From assembly GCF_002025205.1 (NCBI RefSeq), contig NZ_CP019947.1:1495501-1559500 (forward strand): DNA of 64,000 nt, read 5' to 3'. The translations under genes and the position numbers were made by a program. Positions 32,638 to 42,913 of this stretch are shown here, piece after piece. Source of the stretch: Pseudomonas sp. CC6-YY-74 (GTDB lineage: Bacteria; Pseudomonadota; Gammaproteobacteria; Pseudomonadales; Pseudomonadaceae). The notes beneath the pieces were generated by a model that was given only the letters and a program-made list of their open reading frames with translations, made no database searches and was not told the DNA's origin. The number at the start of each line of letters is the position of its first letter. Position 1 is the first letter of the stretch.

Positions 32638-33664
32638 CGATCAGCACCGTTTGCGGGTAGAAGGCGTACCAGGCGAACCACATGGCGTCGAAGGCGTTGA
32701 CCGCCTGCAACCCCTCAAGCACAGACGCTTGCGGGCCTTCGGCGGTAAACCTCAGGTTGGCCGGGTCCAGCTCGATCGGCGTGTCGGAGCGGTAGACCCA
32801 GCCAGTATCCAGTTGCTGGTCCGCTATGATCAGGAAGTGTTCATCGCCATGTTGGTAGTGCAGTACAGACTGTTTGCTCAGGTGCATCTTGTCGACGGCG
32901 ATGGCCACCTGCTCGGTGCGAAAGCCGAGGATCATCTGCTTGTCTGGCAGGCGCGAATTCTGGTGCATGAGCGGGAACATGATGTGGGGCTCGGCATAAT
33001 AGCCTTGCAGCGGCAGGTAGCTGCCGTAGGGATCACGGTTGTAGTTGCGCAGGGCGCCGGTTGTGCGGGACAGCACTTGGGTCTGCGGATGACGCGTCTG
33101 CCACCTGGCCCAGGTGGTCCAGACCACCCGCACTTCCTCCAGGCTGCGGCCCTTGGCCGGGCCATCGATGGCCACGCCGGCAATCTGCGACCAATGGCTG
33201 TCGCTGGCGCGGTCGTACATCACCACGTTGCTGTTGAGCAGCTTGCCGGAAACACCGAGGCTGGTGGCCCCGCGCTTGAAGCCGACGGCGGTGGCGGTGA
33301 GCGGACAGTAGGTGATGCTCAAGCCATCCTCACCCAGGCTGTCGTTGACGATCTCGTGCCAGACCAAAATACGCTGCGGATAGGCGCGCGCCTGCCCCTG
33401 GTGGTAGACGCCGAAGACGATGTCCTGTGGATCGAGAAAGCTATCCGCGCTTGCCGCGTCGGTGAAGCGTGGGCTGTCGATGGCTGGAATACCGTCCTTG
33501 CCGGGGCCGCCGGACAGCATGGCGTTCGCGTACTCCTCGTGACTGGCTGACAGCAGGCGGGCCGGCCCCTCCGGCGGAACGGCCAAGGCCGAGCCGCTGA
33601 TACACAGACCCAGCGCCAGGGCTTGGCAAAGCGTGCGTGGGTGCCGTATTTGGCTGCTTCGCAT
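32618..33664 (-). CDS. DUF3179 family secreted protein
   Basis: The 348-residue precursor has a signal peptide (LCQALALGLCISGSALA, cleavage before VPPEG). The mature part carries DUF3179 features: IPAIDSPRF near the start, VFGVYHQGQARAYPQRILVW followed by HEIVND, and ITYCPLTATAVGFKR with a conserved-looking cysteine and GVSGKLLNSNVVMYD. The domain function is unknown. A GGAGAAG site precedes the ATG. It lies 12 bases after the glutaredoxin gene in an operon headed by ECF-type motif f. Confidence 0.88.
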   Translation of the reverse strand: MRSSQIRHPRTLCQALALGLCISGSALAVPPEGPARLLSASHEEYANAMLSGGPGKDGIPAIDSPRFTDAASADSFLDPQDIVFGVYHQGQARAYPQRILVWHEIVNDSLGEDGLSITYCPLTATAVGFKRGATSLGVSGKLLNSNVVMYDRASDSHWSQIAGVAIDGPAKGRSLEEVRVVWTTWARWQTRHPQTQVLSRTTGALRNYNRDPYGSYLPLQGYYAEPHIMFPLMHQNSRLPDKQMILGFRTEQVAIAVDKMHLSKQSVLHYQHGDEHFLIIADQQLDTGWVYRSDTPIELDPANLRFTAEGPQASVLEGLQAVNAFDAMWFAWYAFYPQTVLIDGSPQP

Positions 33665-33676
33665 GGGCTTCTCCGA

Positions 33677-33937
33677 CTAGCGATCAGCCAGCAATGTTGC
33701 CAGTTCGCCGGCGCTATCGAGTCTGGCCAGGTCGTCGTAGCCGCCAACATGCCGTGCGCCGATGAAGATCTGTGGCACCGTGCGTCTTCCAGTCTTTTCG
33801 ATCATCGCGCGCAGGGCCTGGGGATCCACATCGACCCTGATTCTGCTCAGCGGGCCGGCATCACGGCGCGCCAGTAACTGCTCGGCCATGCGGCAATAAG
33901 GGCAGTGTTGGCTGGTGTAGAGGGTCACGTTACTCAT
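33677..33937 (-). CDS. grxC: Glutaredoxin (CPYC type)
   Basis: This 86-residue dithiol glutaredoxin begins MSNVTLYTSQHCPYCRMAEQ, placing the redox motif CPYC at residues 12-15. The TVPQIF and GGYDDL segments complete the glutathione site. Such proteins reduce protein disulfides or glutathione mixed disulfides in the cytoplasm. It leads the operon grx-DUF3179-MerT-like and is preceded by ECF-type motif f, so it appears to be a sigma-controlled extra copy. The symbol is by similarity to GrxC. Confidence 0.9.
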   Translation of the reverse strand: MSNVTLYTSQHCPYCRMAEQLLARRDAGPLSRIRVDVDPQALRAMIEKTGRRTVPQIFIGARHVGGYDDLARLDSAGELATLLADR

Positions 33938-33982
33938 GGCGCTATCTCGCTATGACGGGGCGAAGAGGTCGCTCCGGTTTGA

Positions 33983-34012
33983 TTGAGATACACCAGCAGG
34001 GACTTTGTTACA
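33983..34012 (-). promoter_or_regulatory. ECF-type promoter motif f (grx-DUF3179-MerT-like operon)
   Basis: On the minus strand TGTAACAAAG is followed by the 18-base spacer and TCTCAA. The predicted start site is ~40 bases upstream of the glutaredoxin ATG. Confidence 0.75.
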
Positions 34013-34653
34013 GGCCGCAGAGTGGGCGTAGATTCAGGCCGCTCTGCGACCGCACCGACGGGCAGGCCAGGTGTCAATCCATGCCGCAGAAGGGTAGGCA
34101 ATTGCTGGCTACTGTTGAGCGCGTGTGGCCGGGGCCTGCCTGCTGCGCATGAGATAGATTTCGAGCGCCAATCAGCGGGCGTTCGCTGTAACCGGCGCGC
34201 GAGGAAAGTTTCGACTGCTTCGAGGGCAGACCGCGGGTGTGGAACAGGTCTATTGGGCAGCACTTGGCAGCCTGCAAATGGTCAGCTTGGGTTGCAAGCC
34301 ATGCTTGCCGCGCCACTGCTTAGCGCGGTTGCTGGCGCTGCCTGCCGGGCTGTTGGTGAGCATCTGGTTGATCTTCTATGCCCCGCCCCGGTGGCGCGCT
34401 TCGGTGCATCTTGACTGTAGGCGCTGCTTTGGCGCTAAACGCCCCAAGCGGGTGAAGCGCTCGTCTCGACACTCTGCCGTTCTTATAGGTATCGCCGTGC
34501 TCCTCCGGCAGTACGGAGCGATCACCTGCGAGCGCTGTTATAGCTCAAACGCTGTGGGTGATGACGGCAAAATGCCATTTTGAATAAATAAATATAATTA
34601 AAACAATGTGATAAACAATCTAATGTCGAGTTGATATTGATCCCGACGAATCC
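34013..34653. other. Non-coding stretch ahead of the multicopper oxidase cluster
   Basis: No gene is supported in these ~640 bases; an open frame at 34239-34583 has no recognisable domain and no good ribosome-binding site. The right end (about 34565-34640) is markedly AT-rich and could act as an upstream promoter element. It contains the 15-base palindrome CAAAATGCCATTTTG at 34568-34582, a possible operator. Confidence 0.45.
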
Positions 34654-34682
34654 TTGACAAGAGACAAGGTCGATCCTTTAGT
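34654..34682 (+). promoter_or_regulatory. Sigma-70-like promoter before the micro-ORF and multicopper oxidase
   Basis: A perfect -35 TTGACA (34654-34659) is followed after 17 bases by TTTAGT (34677-34682). It lies next to the AT-rich tract and reads toward the micro-ORF at 34770 and the oxidase at 35083. Confidence 0.55.
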
Positions 34683-34769
34683 TAACGGTGGGAGAGGGGT
34701 GACTTTGTACGTTTTTGTGCAGGGTGGGCATGGCAGTAGGTGTCAGCACCAACACAACAGGAGTGCGTC

Positions 34770-34865
34770 ATGGACAGGGCAAGACTCATTCGAGTCGTGA
34801 TGGAGTCTGTGTTTGATCTGGCTTTTTCCGCTCACCTGCGTGGGCCTCCTTTCTATGAGTGGTAG
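34770..34865 (+). CDS. Candidate 31-residue peptide upstream of a multicopper oxidase
   Basis: A short frame begins MDRARLIRVVMESVFDLAFS and ends GPPFYEW. It has an AGGAG ribosome-binding site seven bases before the ATG, and its promoter-like TTGACA-N17-TTTAGT is 88 bases upstream. It is amphipathic with a basic start. I do not recognise it. It may be a leader peptide, a small precursor peptide or chance, but the strong initiation signals make it worth recording. A 217-base gap follows before the oxidase. Confidence 0.4.
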   Translation: MDRARLIRVVMESVFDLAFSAHLRGPPFYEW

Positions 34866-35082
34866 CCCGGGTAACGTACCGCAGTGCTGCCATTAGCTTG
34901 ACCTCCCTCTTCCAGCAGACAACAGAGCACTGACGAGCAGACGCGATTCAGCGCTGGCGCGCATGCCCGCTATTTAATGCCATGGGTGCCACCCAGTTTT
35001 CTTCGCCGCGAGCGGAGCACGATTTTTACCTGGCCATACCAGAGGCATGGTCGCGTGAGAACAACGTTGGGAGGGTAGGGTC

Positions 35083-36990
35083 ATGAATTCAAAATTTTTG
35101 GCAACCGTGGACAAGCTTGAGCTAGGCACCTGGCAAGTATCCATCAAAGCCGGTGGCTGGGAGCCGCGACCAACAAGCGGTCATGCGTTACTGACAGGAG
35201 GTGAGGGGCGGCGCTCATTTCTCAAATTCACCGCCGCTGCGATGGCGGCGCCACTGCTGTTTGCATCGCCCGATAGCAGTGCCAGGCGGCGGCGCGCACC
35301 CGATCCGGAGCCAGACCCGGTTCCAGAACCCGGCCCGGCGGTATTGCCGCCCAGCCCACCAACCACGCCCTGGGTGCAGTTTCTGCCTGTGGCCATCACA
35401 CCGCTGCAACCGGTCACCTTAAACCCTGAACCCACCGGTGATCCGCGCCCCGCAGATGGCGAATGCGGCCGCAGTCAGCACCAGCGCTGGGCTGAGCTGT
35501 ACGCCACACCACGGCAATATCCACCGGCGCACTATGAACTGAGCGTCAAGGAAAATCCGGCCTGGGTGTTCAATCCGGCCTATCCGCCGCAGCGCATCTG
35601 GGGCTTCGCCATCGGTGACGGTGCGGCGACAACCCCGGGGCCGACCTTCATGGCCCGTTATGGCCAGCCGGTGATCGTGCGCTTCAAGAATCGCCTGCCG
35701 CAGAACCATGTCGGCTTCGGTTCGCCGGAGATCTCGATGCATTTGCACAATGCGCACATCGGCTCGGAAAGCGATGGCTTCCCTGGTGATTACTACAGTC
35801 CGGTCAAGTCTGGGCCAACCCTGGCAGGGCCGGGGCTGTGGAAGGATCACTTCTACTCGAATATTTATTCTGGCTATGACCAGATGCAGAATGGCATCGG
35901 CGACGAACGCGAGGCGCTGGGCACCCTCTGGTATCACGACCACACCTTCGACTTCACCGCGCCCAACCTGTACCTGGGCATGGCCGGGTTTTACCTGCTG
36001 TATGACCACATCGACTCGGGCAATGAGCGCGATTCAGATCCGCGCGCCCTACGCCTGCCGAGTCACCCCTACGATTACCCGCTGAGCTTCGGCGACCGTC
36101 GCTTCGATGCCAGTGGCCGGCTGGTCTATGACCAGGTAGGCCCTGAAGGCACGCTCGGCGACAAAATCGCGGTCAACGGCAAGATTGAGCCGGTGCTCAA
36201 GGTGGCCGCACGCAAATACCGCTTCCGTCTGCTCGATATCGGCCCTAGCCGGACCTACGAGTTCTTCCTGCAGAAGGCCAACGGCGTGTCGCAGACCTTC
36301 ACCTACATCGGCAACGACGGCAACCTGCTGCCTGCGCCGCTGAGGAACCATGTCAGCGTTCACATCGCCGTGGCCGAGCGCGCCGACATCGTCATCGACT
36401 TCTCCCGATATCCAATCGGTACCGAGTTATATCTGGTCAATCGAATGGTACAGACCGAGACCCGCCAGCCCAATGGTTTGGGCGCGGCGACCCGGGTACT
36501 GAAGTTCATCGTCGACCGCTATCCACCTGAGCAAGACCTGAGCCAGGTGCCGAATGTGCTGCGTGAATTGCCCCCGCTTGATCCTGCGGAGATCGCCGCT
36601 GCGCCGATACGCCGTTGGGTATTCGAGCGCAAGAACGGCATGTGGGCGATCAACGGACAGTTCTTCAACCCCAATAGTGCGCGGGCGGTGGTCCCCAAGG
36701 GCGGCGCCGAGGTCTGGGAGCTGGTGAATATCGACAACGGCTGGGACCACCCGATTCATATTCACTTCACGGAGGGGCGCATCCTCAGTAAGACCAAGGA
36801 TGGCGTAGCAGTGCCGGTACCAGCGCACGAGCTCGGCCGTAAGGATGTGTATGTGCTCGAGGGCGCATCGACCATCCGGATGTTCCTGCGCTTCCGCGAT
36901 TACACCGGCAAATACGTCATGCACTGCCATAACCTGATCCACGAAGACCACGCAATGATGTTGCGCTGGGACATCAAAGAAGACGACTAG
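35083..36990 (+). CDS. Tat-exported multicopper oxidase, copy 1
   Basis: The 635-residue protein has a twin-arginine motif GRRSFLKF (~43-50) with a hydrophobic stretch, preceded by an unusually long ~40-residue N-region and followed by a Pro-Glu repeat linker. The copper sites are all visible: HLHNAH, WYHDH, HPIHIHF and the C-terminal HCHNLIHEDHAMM, which holds the type 1 Cys and axial Met. This resembles CotA/bilirubin-oxidase-like enzymes that oxidise metals or phenols outside the cytoplasm. GGGAGGG precedes the ATG. A SCO-like gene follows after 23 bases. Confidence 0.93.
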   Translation: MNSKFLATVDKLELGTWQVSIKAGGWEPRPTSGHALLTGGEGRRSFLKFTAAAMAAPLLFASPDSSARRRRAPDPEPDPVPEPGPAVLPPSPPTTPWVQFLPVAITPLQPVTLNPEPTGDPRPADGECGRSQHQRWAELYATPRQYPPAHYELSVKENPAWVFNPAYPPQRIWGFAIGDGAATTPGPTFMARYGQPVIVRFKNRLPQNHVGFGSPEISMHLHNAHIGSESDGFPGDYYSPVKSGPTLAGPGLWKDHFYSNIYSGYDQMQNGIGDEREALGTLWYHDHTFDFTAPNLYLGMAGFYLLYDHIDSGNERDSDPRALRLPSHPYDYPLSFGDRRFDASGRLVYDQVGPEGTLGDKIAVNGKIEPVLKVAARKYRFRLLDIGPSRTYEFFLQKANGVSQTFTYIGNDGNLLPAPLRNHVSVHIAVAERADIVIDFSRYPIGTELYLVNRMVQTETRQPNGLGAATRVLKFIVDRYPPEQDLSQVPNVLRELPPLDPAEIAAAPIRRWVFERKNGMWAINGQFFNPNSARAVVPKGGAEVWELVNIDNGWDHPIHIHFTEGRILSKTKDGVAVPVPAHELGRKDVYVLEGASTIRMFLRFRDYTGKYVMHCHNLIHEDHAMMLRWDIKEDD

Positions 36991-37013
36991 TCGCTGAGAC
37001 TGGAGGAATTTCT

Positions 37014-37697
37014 ATGAACACTCGAAGAAAGCTCCTGGCCGGAATAGGCACGGCGGCACTGGGCGGACTGTTGTGGAATAGCGCTGCGCTGCAGGCGCAT
37101 GAGGTATTCGAGTCGGCCGATATCGACATGGCCGACGCCAATCTGGACGCCGTGCAGAGCAGCTATTTTCCCAACGTCTGGCTCGACAGCCACGAGGGCA
37201 AACGAGTTCGCTTCTACGACGATTTGGTGCGCGGCAAGATAGCCGTCATCAACTTCATGTTCGTGCAGTGCGGCGACATCTGCCCGACCATGACCGCCAA
37301 CCTGCGCAAGGTGCAAACGCTGCTGGGCGAGCGCATGGGGCAAGACATTTTCATGTACTCGATCAGCCTGCAACCGTTGATGGATACGCCGGAAGTGCTC
37401 AAGGCCTACGCCGAGATGCATCGCGTGCAGCCGGGCTGGCAGTTCCTCACCGGTACGGAGGCCGACATCAAACGCCTGCGTTATGGGCTGGGCTTCTATG
37501 ACCCGGTCGAAGAAGTGGATAGAAACATCGGTACCCACACCGGCATGTTGCGCATCGGTAACGACCGCAGCGAACGCTGGACCATGGCGCCGGCACTGGC
37601 CGACCCTGAGCGGATTCTGGCCACCATCAACCATGTCGATTCCGCCATGGTGCACACGGCGTACCGGCCCGAAGGTTCTGCTGGCGGTCTCGGTTAG
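37014..37697 (+). CDS. SCO1/SenC-like thioredoxin-fold copper protein
   Basis: The 227-residue product has an N-terminal signal (MNTRRKLLAGIGTAALGGLL, possibly Tat) and a thioredoxin fold with the SCO motif CGDICP (~84-89). A later histidine sits in NIGTHTGML. SCO proteins deliver copper or reduce disulfides at copper sites, here most likely serving the multicopper oxidases on either side. A GGAGG site lies before the ATG. It is almost certainly co-transcribed with oxidase copy 1. Confidence 0.93.
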   Translation: MNTRRKLLAGIGTAALGGLLWNSAALQAHEVFESADIDMADANLDAVQSSYFPNVWLDSHEGKRVRFYDDLVRGKIAVINFMFVQCGDICPTMTANLRKVQTLLGERMGQDIFMYSISLQPLMDTPEVLKAYAEMHRVQPGWQFLTGTEADIKRLRYGLGFYDPVEEVDRNIGTHTGMLRIGNDRSERWTMAPALADPERILATINHVDSAMVHTAYRPEGSAGGLG

Positions 37698-37918
37698 GCA
37701 CCGCCGGTGTTTGTGCAACGCACGGGTCTGGTCAGGGTGTTATGCCTTGGTTGCGGCTCGACGCGTCGGGCGATGTGCTCAGCGTCCGCCAGGACCTTGG
37801 AGTATGTCTCTAGGCGGTTCGGCCCCATTCTGGCACTGAGATAATTTCTTCTGGCCAGGGGCTGGGCAGGTTTAGCAGGGAGGATAAACAGCTTGGGGTG
37901 AGTAAGAGGGTTATACCC

Positions 37919-39841
37919 ATGAAATCCCGATCCTTGGTAGACGAACAGAAAAAGCTGCAAGTGAGTGAACAGGAGGTCACGCACATATCAGCCAATGAGG
38001 CAGCGCCGACGCCCAGGGCGGAGGACTCGGTGCAAGGCGCCGCTCGGCGCAGCTTCCTTAAACTGACGGGCGCGGCATTGGCTGCCCCCCTGTTACTGAG
38101 TTCATCCGGCAGCGGCGCCAAGAGTCGTCGGCGTAGAGATGACGACGAAGATGACAAGAATGACGATGCCCCGGCACCACAGTTGACCAGCCCGCCGACC
38201 ATTCCCTGGCAGATTGGCTTGCCTGTGGCGGTCGATCAGCTGCAACCCGTCACCCTCGATCCACCGCCCATGGAAGCCGCCAATACCGCTGCGGGTGAGG
38301 CCGGGCGTGCCCCGCATCAGCGCTGGAATGAGCTGTACGTAAGCGCGCGGCAGTACCCGCCGATCCATTACCAATTGAGCGCCAAGGAAAATCCCGCTTG
38401 GGTCTTCAACCCGGCCTACCCGCCACAGCGCATCTGGGGTTATGAAGGCAACGTGCCAGGGGCGACTACACCTGGACCGACCATCTTCGCCTACTACGGA
38501 CAGCCGACCATCGTGCGCATGCATAACCGCCTGCCGCAGGACCACGTCGGTTTCGGCACGCCAGAGATCTCCACCCACCTACACAACATGCACGGAGCCT
38601 CGGAGAGCGATGGCTACCCAGGCGACTACTACAGCGCCAACAAGGCCGGCCCGACCCTGGCCTCGCCGGGTGAGTTCAAGGACCACTGTTACACCAATAT
38701 CTACGCTGGCTACGATGAGCAGCAAAATGGTATCGGCGACCCGCGCGAGGCGCTGGGCACGCTGTTCTACCACGACCACACGCTGGACTTTACCGCGCCA
38801 AATGTAGTGCGTGGCCTGATGGGGTTTTATCTGCTGTTCGATCATATCGACTCGGGTGATGAACACGACCCCAGCCCAAGCGCCCTGCGCTTACCCAGCT
38901 ACCCCTATGACTACCCATTGGACTTTTCCGACCGAGTGTTCGACCAGAATGGGATCATGTTCTGGGATCAGGTCAATCCCGAAGGGGTGCTCGGCGACAA
39001 GGTGATAGTCAACGGCTATATCGAGCCAGTGCTGAGAGTGGCCGCGCGCAAGTACCGCCTGCGTCTGCTCAACGGTGGCCCGAGTCGCTTCTATGAGTTC
39101 TATCTGGTCAAACCCAACAACGTGGTGCAGACCTTCACGTACATAGGCAACGACGGCAACTTGCTGCCGGCGCCACTGTTTAATCAATACAGGGTGCGCC
39201 TGGCTGTGACCGAGCGTGCCGATATCGTCGTGGACTTTGCCAGGTATCCCATCGGTACCGAGCTGTATCTGGTCAACCGCCTCGAACAATTCGAGACGCG
39301 GCGACCCAAGGATGTGAAAGCGCCTGGCACCCGGGTGCTGAAGATCATCGTTGATCGTTACCCGCCGGAGCAGGACGTCAGCCAGGTGCCCACGGCATTA
39401 CGCGAGTTACGTCCGTTCGACCAAGAGGAAATCGATGACGCCAAGGTGCGGCGCTGGGACTTCGACCGGCGCAACGGCATGTGGGCAGTCAATGGCAAGT
39501 TCTTTGACCCTGCGGTCTCTAATGCCAAGATCAAGCAAGGCGCTGTTGAGGTCTGGGAGTTGGTGAATGTCGATGATGGCTGGAGCCACCCGATTCACAT
39601 TCACTTCGAGGAAGGGCGCATTCTCAGCAAAACCCGAGAGGGCAAAGCAGTGCCGGTGCCACCCCATGAACAGGGGCGCAAAGACGTTTTCGTGCTTGAG
39701 GAAGACTCGACTATCAGGGTGCTGATACGTTTTCGCGACTTCCTCGGCAAGTACCCGATGCACTGCCACAACCTGATCCACGAGGACCACGCGATGATGG
39801 TGCGCTGGGACATCGAGAAGGATGACAGTGGTCGCAGTTGA
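37919..39841 (+). CDS. Tat-exported multicopper oxidase, copy 2
   Basis: The 640-residue paralogue has Tat motif ARRSFLKLTGAA (~43-54) and a basic-then-acidic linker (SRRRR then DDDEDDKNDD). The four copper motifs are intact (HLHNMH, FYHDH, HPIHIHF, HCHNLIHEDHAMM). It keeps the order and spacing of copy 1, so the two arose by duplication and diverged. An upstream in-frame GTG at 37898 is possible, but the ATG at 37919 has AGAGGG at better spacing. The 221-base gap after the SCO gene may carry its own promoter. Confidence 0.92.
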   Translation: MKSRSLVDEQKKLQVSEQEVTHISANEAAPTPRAEDSVQGAARRSFLKLTGAALAAPLLLSSSGSGAKSRRRRDDDEDDKNDDAPAPQLTSPPTIPWQIGLPVAVDQLQPVTLDPPPMEAANTAAGEAGRAPHQRWNELYVSARQYPPIHYQLSAKENPAWVFNPAYPPQRIWGYEGNVPGATTPGPTIFAYYGQPTIVRMHNRLPQDHVGFGTPEISTHLHNMHGASESDGYPGDYYSANKAGPTLASPGEFKDHCYTNIYAGYDEQQNGIGDPREALGTLFYHDHTLDFTAPNVVRGLMGFYLLFDHIDSGDEHDPSPSALRLPSYPYDYPLDFSDRVFDQNGIMFWDQVNPEGVLGDKVIVNGYIEPVLRVAARKYRLRLLNGGPSRFYEFYLVKPNNVVQTFTYIGNDGNLLPAPLFNQYRVRLAVTERADIVVDFARYPIGTELYLVNRLEQFETRRPKDVKAPGTRVLKIIVDRYPPEQDVSQVPTALRELRPFDQEEIDDAKVRRWDFDRRNGMWAVNGKFFDPAVSNAKIKQGAVEVWELVNVDDGWSHPIHIHFEEGRILSKTREGKAVPVPPHEQGRKDVFVLEEDSTIRVLIRFRDFLGKYPMHCHNLIHEDHAMMVRWDIEKDDSGRS

Positions 39842-40384
39842 GGGCCTGCGGATATCACGAACTAAGGGGCGTGTTTCCGATGACGTGCCCCCTCACGACA
39901 ACCGTCCTCAACCGCCGATGCCGACCAGCCAGTGATATTCAATAACTCAGGGAGTGCGCCGCGCCCCCTGATGCACTCAGCCCATGCCGCCGCAATAGCT
40001 AAGCCGTTGCGACTGCATGGGTTGCCTATTGCGGCGATTCAATCGACTGCTTGGCTCCGCCGAAGCTCCTGCACCCATGATGCAAAATCCTTGTGTATAC
40101 TCGCGGCAGCTCAAAAGTCATGTCTATTCGAAAAACCCGGAATGCTTTCCAGAGTGAGTTTTTATAAGTCATTGAAATTGAATGATTTATTCTTAACTCT
40201 GGTTCGGGCGTCGTGTCTCCAGGCTGGCGCAATGCAGTTGTCGAATCAATATTTTGTAGTATTTTTGACGCTTGGTTTTTGGCGATAATCCGCCAATTTA
40301 GAGCCGGCTGGAGGCTTATTGCTATGACAGCGGCAACCGATCCAGAGCGCTGCATTGAGCGGCTGACGCAGAACGAGGTTCCGC
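39842..40384. other. Non-coding gap at the right edge of the accessory block, with a nested inverted repeat
   Basis: No gene is supported in these 543 bases. At 40149-40202 CCAGAGT and ACTCTGG are inverted around an inner TCATT...AATGA palindrome, giving a long imperfect AT-rich hairpin about 180 bases before gacA. It might be a terminator-like or regulatory structure for gacA. The rest shows nothing I can name. Confidence 0.4.
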
Positions 40385-41015
40385 TTGATTAGGGTGCTGG
40401 TGGTCGATGACCACGATCTGGTCCGTACAGGTATTTCACGAATGCTGGCCGATATCGAAGGCCTGCAGGTCGTAGGGCAAGCCGATTCAGGTGAAGAGTC
40501 GCTGAAGAAAGCCCGCGAATTGAAGCCCGACGTGGTTCTGATGGACATCAGGATGCCCGGCATCGGCGGCCTCGAAGCGACTCGCAAACTCCTCCGCAGC
40601 CACCCCGAGCTGAAAGTCGTCGCGGTGACTGCCTGCGAAGAGGACCCTTTTCCCACACGTTTGCTGCAGGCAGGTGCCGCTGGCTATCTGACCAAGGGCG
40701 CTGGCCTGGCCGAGATGGTGCAGGCCATTCGTCAGGTGTTCGCCGGGCAGCGTTACCTCAGTCCGCAAATCGCTCAGCAATTGGCCCTCAAGTCATTTCA
40801 GCCGCAAACCAATAACTCGCCCTTCGACCTGCTGTCCGAGCGCGAGATTCAGATCGCCCTGATGATCGCCGGCTGCCAGAAGGTGCAGAGCATCTCCGAC
40901 AAGCTGTGCCTGTCGCCGAAAACGGTCAATACTTACCGTTATCGAATCTTTGAAAAATTGTCGATTACCAGCGATGTGGAGCTTGCCTTGCTCGCCGTAC
41001 GCCATGGCATGGTCG

Positions 41016-41029
<14 letters not shown>
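40385..41029 (+). CDS. gacA: Response regulator GacA (UvrY family)
   Basis: GacA is the output regulator of the GacS/GacA pathway that drives small RNAs opposing RsmA. The 214-residue protein has a receiver domain with acid pair D8-D9, phospho-acceptor Asp near 54 ([10 protein letters not shown]) and YLTKGA, followed by a LuxR-type HTH ([30 protein letters not shown]). The start is a TTG, as described for some Pseudomonas gacA genes. The uvrC start lies inside its last codons, so the two are coupled as in relatives. Confidence 0.96.
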
Positions 41030-42881
<1,852 letters not shown>

Positions 42882-42913
42882 AATGCCGGCTCACCTTGCA
42901 GCCAGTTGTGCCG

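Noticed and set aside
34239..34583. 114-codon open frame before the oxidase cluster
   Set aside because: No domain, no convincing ribosome-binding site, and the composition looks like translated non-coding DNA.
34631..34644. TTGATATTGATCCC as an FNR/Anr box
   Set aside because: Only one half-site fits TTGAT; the other (ATCCC) deviates at two bases. Too weak to claim.
30000..40000. Transposase or integrase in the accessory block
   Set aside because: I searched both strands of the listed frames and found none; mobility is suggested only by position and tRNA decay.
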